Source: Pseudorasbora parva (lineage: Eukaryota; Chordata; Actinopteri; Cypriniformes; Gobionidae). From it: 64,000 bases of DNA. This document shows positions 57,871 through 64,000 of the stretch, in pieces. Within the stretch, counting starts at the first letter, position 1; every line of letters begins with the position of its first letter. The stretch spans positions 12,561,507-12,625,506 of the forward strand of contig NC_090180.1 in NCBI RefSeq assembly GCF_024679245.1, read 5' to 3'. The translations under genes were made by a program, and so were the position numbers. The notes under the pieces were generated by a model. It ran no database searches. It was given only the letters and a program-made list of their open reading frames with translations, and was not told the origin of the DNA.

Positions 57871-60498
57871 TGTGTAACCAATATGGTTTTATGTTAGGCA
57901 CATTACTTATGCCTCATACAGATTTATTTTACTGGCTCAAGGAGAAAAACTTCGGAAAATTGAATCTTTTGAGGACACTGACAGTCACCTTTTATGAAGT
58001 GATCAAGTATCTTTGAAGTTTGGAAGGAATGAATAATACAATAAAGGTATTTCAAGGCAATCATTCACAAGTAGCTGTTAGGACCTTTGATGTGACATCT
58101 TTCTGCATTAAACTTCAGCATTCTGATTACTATAGGACCGTGCGGCATACGTTGATGCTCCTTTGAGAATGTTCAAACAGCACAAGATGATGAGAGGGGC
58201 TTTGGGCTTATTATGTCATAGTGCTAGCTAGATGTACTTTTTCCATAGGGAAAAAAACGTATATACACTAATCCAAAAAATTACGATAATAATATCACCA
58301 TGCAGACCCCCACGGTCCCCCTTTTGTTCTGTTCTGTTTTGTTCTTGTACTTTTAGCACGTAATACTTCAGTTCGTGTTCCTTTGTTTGAGTTTCCCGCC
58401 ACCCATCTGGTCCCATGTACAGTAATCCTCCTCCACAGCTGCACATTATTTAGTTCGTTACCTCTGTGTATTTAGTTCTTCTGTGTTCAGTCCACCTTAG
58501 TTGTCGGTTGATGTCTGCCTTTAGGCACACACACACTGTCACCCCTTTCTGTCAGTAACTGAGCTTTTTGGATTAAAGTACATTGCTTATTGAAATCTTT
58601 TCTTGTCGTCGCCATCTTCAGTTAGTGACACCCACACAATGAAGTCGTGTAAGCAAATTTAAATTAAACTGGGTCATTAATGTAGTAGAAATGTGAATTT
58701 TTTTTTTTTAATTTGGTGCTTTCTAGACTGAGAAAAGACAGAAAATGTATTTTTGTCTCATGGGGATGAAAGACTACAATTCCCAGAATGCTTCGCTGCC
58801 CTGTGAGGCTATCCCCAAAGCCACCGCGACTGGGTTACTGTGACTGAGTTAGAGAACAGACACTACAATTAAAAACTGAAGGTGTCCGTTCAATATAACT
58901 ATCGAGTCGTCGCATGAGTCTCACAGCACTGCAAGGGTCAGATTACATTTAATCTGTGTGGGGGGGTCTATTTCAAACTTAATTTAGTATCAATTCATAT
59001 GTAGTATATAGCTTACTGTACATAATAAGGACAATTAGCTTTTTTTAGCACTATTTTAAACGTTTCTATTTGAAACGGTCAAATTATATGTGCTCGCATT
59101 AATTAATATTCACTTGTGCATGCTTATATCATTATTCACTAAAAATATTAGGATACTAAGTCCTAATATGATGCATAAGTTATTAACGTTTTAAAATTTC
59201 ACATTTAAAGAAATCTAGTGTTTGATCATATCTAAATATTTATTTAAATGCAAGACTGTTTTTGAGCAACTAGATTAGATACATGTATATTTATTAAAGA
59301 GCCATAAGGCACCTAAGTAATGGCATTACAAATTAACATTATTATTTTTTAAGCAACAAAATGACTCTAATTTACCTCTTTGAATTAGAATTCTCTATTT
59401 TAACCTTAATTACTACAAAAATTGAAATATAAATAATAAAAATATTAGAAGAAATATATTTTAAGTGGTCATTAATTGACTATAATTATTGCACAAGTAG
59501 TATTTAGTAGCCTACCAAAAGATCTCTTCAAAATATTCAATAAACATTATTGAACTAAAATATAGAACACTTATTTGATTGTGTATGGCCACATTTGACC
59601 ATCAATGAGTATTAGTTTGACCAATAAGAGATACCTGAGGGCTAAATACAAGAATAAAATTAATGTCAACAATGTTGCATCTCTATCACTCTCCATAATA
59701 AAACGATCCAGTGAATATGGCTGACTTAATAATCAATGCACAATAAGCTGTACTGTTTACCAAAACTTGCTGCAAACATCTGTAGAGTGAAACTGTTGTG
59801 TACCGTGTTGTGTGTTAAGCCATTCAAATGCATTGACACCGCGCTAGAAGTATTGAGCGCTCCATGTACCACGTGACTGCGCGCGCTGCCGTAGATGAGA
59901 GCATGTTGCCACTCCGCTTTTCAACGCCTCTGACTTTAATTAGCGCCAAAACTCTATTTATTGTTCGAATTTCGCATTAAAACTTAATAATAATAATAGT
60001 AAAAGCTATAGGCCTAGCTTTTGTTTAATATAAAAAGCAGGTTTGGCAATTTGGCGTGAGATTAAGCTGGGCAGCGTGAGAGCGTGACACAGAAATGCGT
60101 GAGAGTTGGCAACCCCACACACGGGATACATTCACAACGCGTGTTCAGTCCGTCTGGCGCGTTTTCAGTTCATGCCTTTGGAAACTTAACTTTCATAGAA
60201 ATTAATTTGAGAAGTTAAAACACTTACATTGCTTAGCATCCGTTTAAATTAATGCCTGCAGCTGCGATAGTTGTGAGTGATCTCCCACTTCCTATCCTAT
60301 GTGCGGGTTGAAAACACGTGGAAATAGCTCTCTCTGCTGGCTGTAGTCTTTAGCCTCTTGCCAAAAAATCCAAAGATGACGCAAATATGGGGGGAGCACA
60401 AATCCATATGCTGCTGAAGTAACCCTTTAAGTGTTTTCTGTACATTTGATTTACTGTTTGTATTATACACAAAATATAATCTAAAAAGTCATGAAATA

Positions 60499-61757
60499 TA
60501 CTGTGTTCCAAATTATTATATGTTTCTCTTTGGAAGCTTTGGTTAGGGGTGGCTGAAATGCACATTTAACTGCCTGGAGGTTATTGAGACTCCAGAAACT
60601 CCAACAGTTTGCCACTCAACAGTGGCTTTTTTTTATAGCTGTCCTTTTAATTCAATTAATTTGTTTGACAGAAACTTCCCTTAAAGCCACTATGTAATTG
60701 TTCACCACTAGAGAGGTCACTTATTCGAAACAAAGGCATAGATTGACGACGTCTGGATTTCGCGGATCGTTTATTATGCCTCAGGTAACCGCTTCCGCTT
60801 TTTCTGGCCATGCGTATGTGGGGTAACTCATTCGGTTAGTTTTCCCGACCGACAATCGATGCTCATTAATCGATTATTAACCGTTAACTGATAAGATTAT
60901 AATATCGAATTGGCATTAAATAAAAATACAATTGACAAGTGACCTAGGTAAAAAAAAACCTAGGTTAAAAATACTTTTTTCACATGTTTATTTTATTGTG
61001 CAAACAGCAGAACATAATGAACAGCTCAACAACAGAACCTAGATTAACATTTTCATGCACCTGCAGCGTTTTTGACAACCGAGAAAAACATTATCTCTTT
61101 AGTCTTTAGTGTCTTTTGTGTTTCATATGGTTTTTTATAATATAAAACCAGAAATCGAGGGTTATGTGGGAATGACTTCATTGATAGGGGATGCACGAAT
61201 ATTATTTGTGTTCTGGTTATTTCTCTGGTTTAAAACATACTTGGAAACATTTGGGATAATGTAAGTAATTCAACAAAATATATAACATTGTTCTAGTGTT
61301 TTCTGATATTTTTATTTTAAAAAATCATATATATTGTGCCTTTTATTTAGCCTTTTTCTGTAAAAGTTCTTCTGTGCTCTCTAAATCATTCACAAATCGT
61401 TTGATAGTTCAATAATCTCTATTCAGTTTTTGCAAATTGTGAGTTTTTTTTTTCATGCCTTTTGCAAGACATTGCACCATTCCACGCTTTTCATCTTCAG
61501 AAAGATCTTTCTTCCTCCGCATATTGCACGAGAGCTGACTTGCTTAATAATGTTGAATAAACTCTTTATGTTTTCCATTTACATAAGTAGACCTGGCAAA
61601 GGTATTAATTAACCTGTCTGAGTTTGATACCAGTTATCTAAAATTATATGAGAAATGAAACAAACAAACATTTTCTTTGAAAAGCTAAAATCTGAATGTT
61701 TATTGTACTCAAATTCTACTGATGTCACTTGCATAATAATTTGGAACACACAGTGTA
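60499..61757. mobile_element. Tc1/mariner-type element, non-autonomous
   Basis: TA-bounded ends CTGTGTTCCAAATTATTATA and TAATAATTTGGAACACACAG are inverted repeats. About 1.26 kb with no intact transposase. The interior is a patchwork including a fragment at 60690-60830 resembling other cyprinid repeats. Confidence 0.82.
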
Positions 61758-61791
61758 AGGAGGAAACTGTATCTATTATGAACACAAAGTA

Positions 61792-63245
61792 TTAAAGGGT
61801 TAGTTTACTCAAAAATGAAAATTCTGTCTTTAATTATTCACCTTCATGTCGTTCCAAACCTGTAAGACATTTGTTCATCTTCGGAAAACACAAATTAAGA
61901 TATTTTTAAAGGGGGGGGGGGGGGGGGGGGACACTCAGTTTCAGTCAATCTCATGTCAATCTTGAGTACCTATAGAGTAGCATTGCATCCTTCATATCTC
62001 TGAAAAGTCTTTAGTTTTATTATATTTATAAAATAAATATAGGCTGTACCGAGTCTTTCCAGAAAAAAACGAGCGCCTGGAGGCGTATCGTGTGGGCGGA
62101 GCTAAAGAATGAGGAGCGCACGTCCTCAAGCTTGGAGAAACTCATGGCTATCGATTCTCAGCTAATACAGATATGATCCAGAATCAGATCCGGAGGCTGA
62201 AATAAATTGAACAGGAGAAACAGCAACAGCAGGACGTCCGTCTCTGTGGTATGTACTGTATTTAGTGGCCTGTCAACATTTGTGTGTCTTTACTCGCAGT
62301 TTATGAGGACATGATTCGGTTTATGGACTATTGTATGCGACTAAACCTTAGCAGTAGCAAGCAAAACGGTTTTGCATGTCAGACTAGTGTAACGTTATTC
62401 AGAGAACAGCAATGGAGTAACGTTAGCGCATTTGAATGACGAAGTACGCGATCGTGTCGTTTACTGATGTTTACTCACGCGACGAGCCAACAGTATAGAC
62501 ATTTGAAGCAGTTTTACTCATCGGCTGCTTCCAAAGCAGGACCGAACCTTTATCGCTGGGACCGCTCCGTCAAAAACACACTTCTTTGGTATGATTTGGT
62601 GAAGTCCTGTGACAGCAGTGACCGTGGAAATCCACTTTGCAACGTGACTGAAGCGATGTTGTGAAGCTTTCCGTCGTTTCTGCGTTCAAATCGGTTCAAA
62701 TGCAGCGCTGCCTTCCCGGAATGCTGTGCTGAAGCGTTGAAGTCGCTCGACGTCACCCATAGGAATAAAGTGGAGCGCGGCGCGACCATAGGGCGCGTCA
62801 GAAGTGTTCACGGATGACTGGATCTGCACCTTGAGAGAGTGTTTATGGGCGTGCATTTCCTCTCTCGCTCTAGTCACGCGTGCGCGCGCACCCTACCGGG
62901 AGAAGAGCCCGTACGGCCCATACAAGGACCTTCCGATCTATTGACGTCAAGCCGACCCATACTCGAAAAATACTCTCCGAAACTTGTGAGAAACCAGAAG
63001 GCGTATTTTTGACACAGAAATACTCCATCAAAAGTCCAACATTAGTTTTTGAAACGTTGTCTATGTTTAGGATGGGAATCCAAGTCTTTAACAGTGTAAA
63101 AAGCTCAGTATGCATGAAACAGCATTTCACCCCCCCTTTAATGAAACCTGGGAGATTTGTGTACCTCCATATAGCTAGACAATCTATGAATCTTTCAACC
63201 TACTACCATTTTCAAGCCCCGAAATGCTAGTAAAAACATCTGAGT
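61792..63245. mobile_element. Outer TTAA MITE interrupted by another TTAA element
   Basis: TTAAAGGGTTAGTTTACTCA opens a copy of the same family as 12710-13432. Its body resumes after the insertion 61906-63141 with TGAAACCTGGGAGATTTGTG and CTACCATTTTCAAGCCCCG, so the two halves belong together. The right terminus is not found. Confidence 0.8.
61906..63141. mobile_element. Nested TTAA-flanked element (poly-G start, poly-C end)
   Basis: Begins TTAAAGGGGGGG and ends CATTTCACCCCCCCTTTAA, with exact TTAA on each side. The interior has GAGTACCTATAGAGTAG, TGTGGGCGGAGCTAAAGAAT and CAGTGTAAAAAGCTCAGTAT, landmarks of an element I know from cyprinid genomes. About 1,236 bases. Internal open frames at 62467-62664 and 62880-63230 are not conserved-looking genes. 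Confidence 0.9.
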
Positions 63246-63370
63246 CTGCTCTCACATTTACACAACATGCATGCTTTTTGAATGCGCCTTGGAGATTAAT
63301 ATTATTGTGTGGTAAGGTGTTTTTTTTTTTTTTTTTACAGTCTATGGTTGTGGCTAGATGGGGTATAGCA

Positions 63371-63612
63371 ACCCTTACGAAAGGAAAATATATTTACCAA
63401 TATATTTTCTTGAAATATATTTTAATAGATGGAATAATATATTGATGGTATTATAAAATGTATTATATATTCATGCAATATATTGCAAAATATACAAATG
63501 ATTGCTGCTTTCAATATATTGCAATATAAATATAAATATTAAATCCCATATATGTGAATATATTGCATGATATTTTCAGATATGTTGCAATATATTTTTG
63601 TTTCGTAAGGGA
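63371..63612. mobile_element. Inverted-repeat element rich in ATATTGCA
   Basis: CCCTTACGAAAGGAAAATAT at the left and TATTTTTGTTTCGTAAGGG at the right are inverted. The interior repeats ATATTGCA and its inverse TGCAATAT many times. About 240 bases. Confidence 0.8.
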
Positions 63613-63724
63613 ACGGTTGGAAGTGAGTTAAAATCTCATGATAAAATTACATTAAATAAATGTACTTACCATGTTGAGTTTTATTAATGCCAACCCTAAA
63701 CCTCTCTCTCTGTGGGCATGCTTT

Positions 63725-64000
63725 TGTGAAATATGAGGACACATTTGTGACATGTGTATAATGACATGGGTATGACATAGGTATTACAAGGAGAGGGTGC
63801 CTTGTGAGGACAATGGCCATGTCCTCACTTTTCAAAATGCTTATAAATCATACAGGATGAGTTTATTTTATTTTTTAGAAAGTAAAAATGCAGAATGTTT
63901 CCTGTGATGGGTAGGTTTAGGGGCAGGGACAGTGTAGGGGGATAGAGAATACAGTTTGTACGGTATAAAAACCATTACGTGTATGGAATGTCCCCACATG
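63725..64000. repeat. GAGGACA-type interspersed repeat running off the window
   Basis: Shares ACAGTTTGTACGGTATAAAA and GTGTATGGAATGTCCCCAC with the family at 29440-29703. Reaches the last base, so the right boundary is unknown. Confidence 0.6.

Noticed and set aside
62880..63230. 116-residue frame near the right end
   Set aside because: Spans the end of a recognised TTAA element and its flank; chance open frame.

Overview
The window is vertebrate nuclear DNA, most likely from a cypriniform (carp/zebrafish-type) teleost. Three spliced, intron-rich vertebrate genes are separated by AT-rich DNA packed with DNA-transposon remnants. Many of these are TTAA-flanked short inverted-repeat elements of kinds I recognise from cyprinid genomes. 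There is no bacterial-style operon, CRISPR array, tRNA or rRNA that I can see. The species call is inference; the gene calls come from translating exons and checking that splice phases agree.

Layout. (1) 267-13652, plus strand: the 3' part of an abca4-type retinal ABC transporter. 21 coding exons cover the second extracellular domain, the second membrane domain and the second ATPase domain through the stop codon; the 5' half lies to the left of the window. (2) 15774-27231, minus strand: a complete trans-2,3-enoyl-CoA reductase-like gene (TECR/TECRL family), reconstructed here as 13 coding exons and 349 residues. It converges tail to tail on abca4. A decayed DIRS-type tyrosine-recombinase retrotransposon and several miniature elements sit in its introns. 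(3) 32942-44514, minus strand: a complete olfactomedin 3 (noelin-3) gene with 6 coding exons, 455 residues and a signal peptide. Its promoter-proximal CpG-rich DNA lies at about 44515-44700. (4) 44.7-64 kb: gene-poor DNA. It holds two copies of one Tc1/mariner-like transposon, another Tc1-like element disrupted by a hAT-type element with a perfect 8-bp target duplication, a LINE 3' end, a THAP-domain fragment, large inverted repeats, and a TTAA element nested in another TTAA element.

How the genes relate. All three are single-copy style tissue genes with no shared pathway visible in the DNA. ABCA4 moves retinoid-phosphatidylethanolamine in photoreceptors. TECR-family enzymes perform the last reduction of very-long-chain fatty-acid elongation in the ER. 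OLFM3 is a secreted neural/retinal glycoprotein. From memory, human ABCA4 and OLFM3 are both on the short arm of chromosome 1, so their proximity here may be conserved linkage.

I found no convincing new biological system. The most interesting items are a GC-AG intron in the abca4 ATPase domain, an unrelated-looking 46-residue first coding exon on the tecr-like gene, and several cleanly dated transposon-in-transposon insertions.
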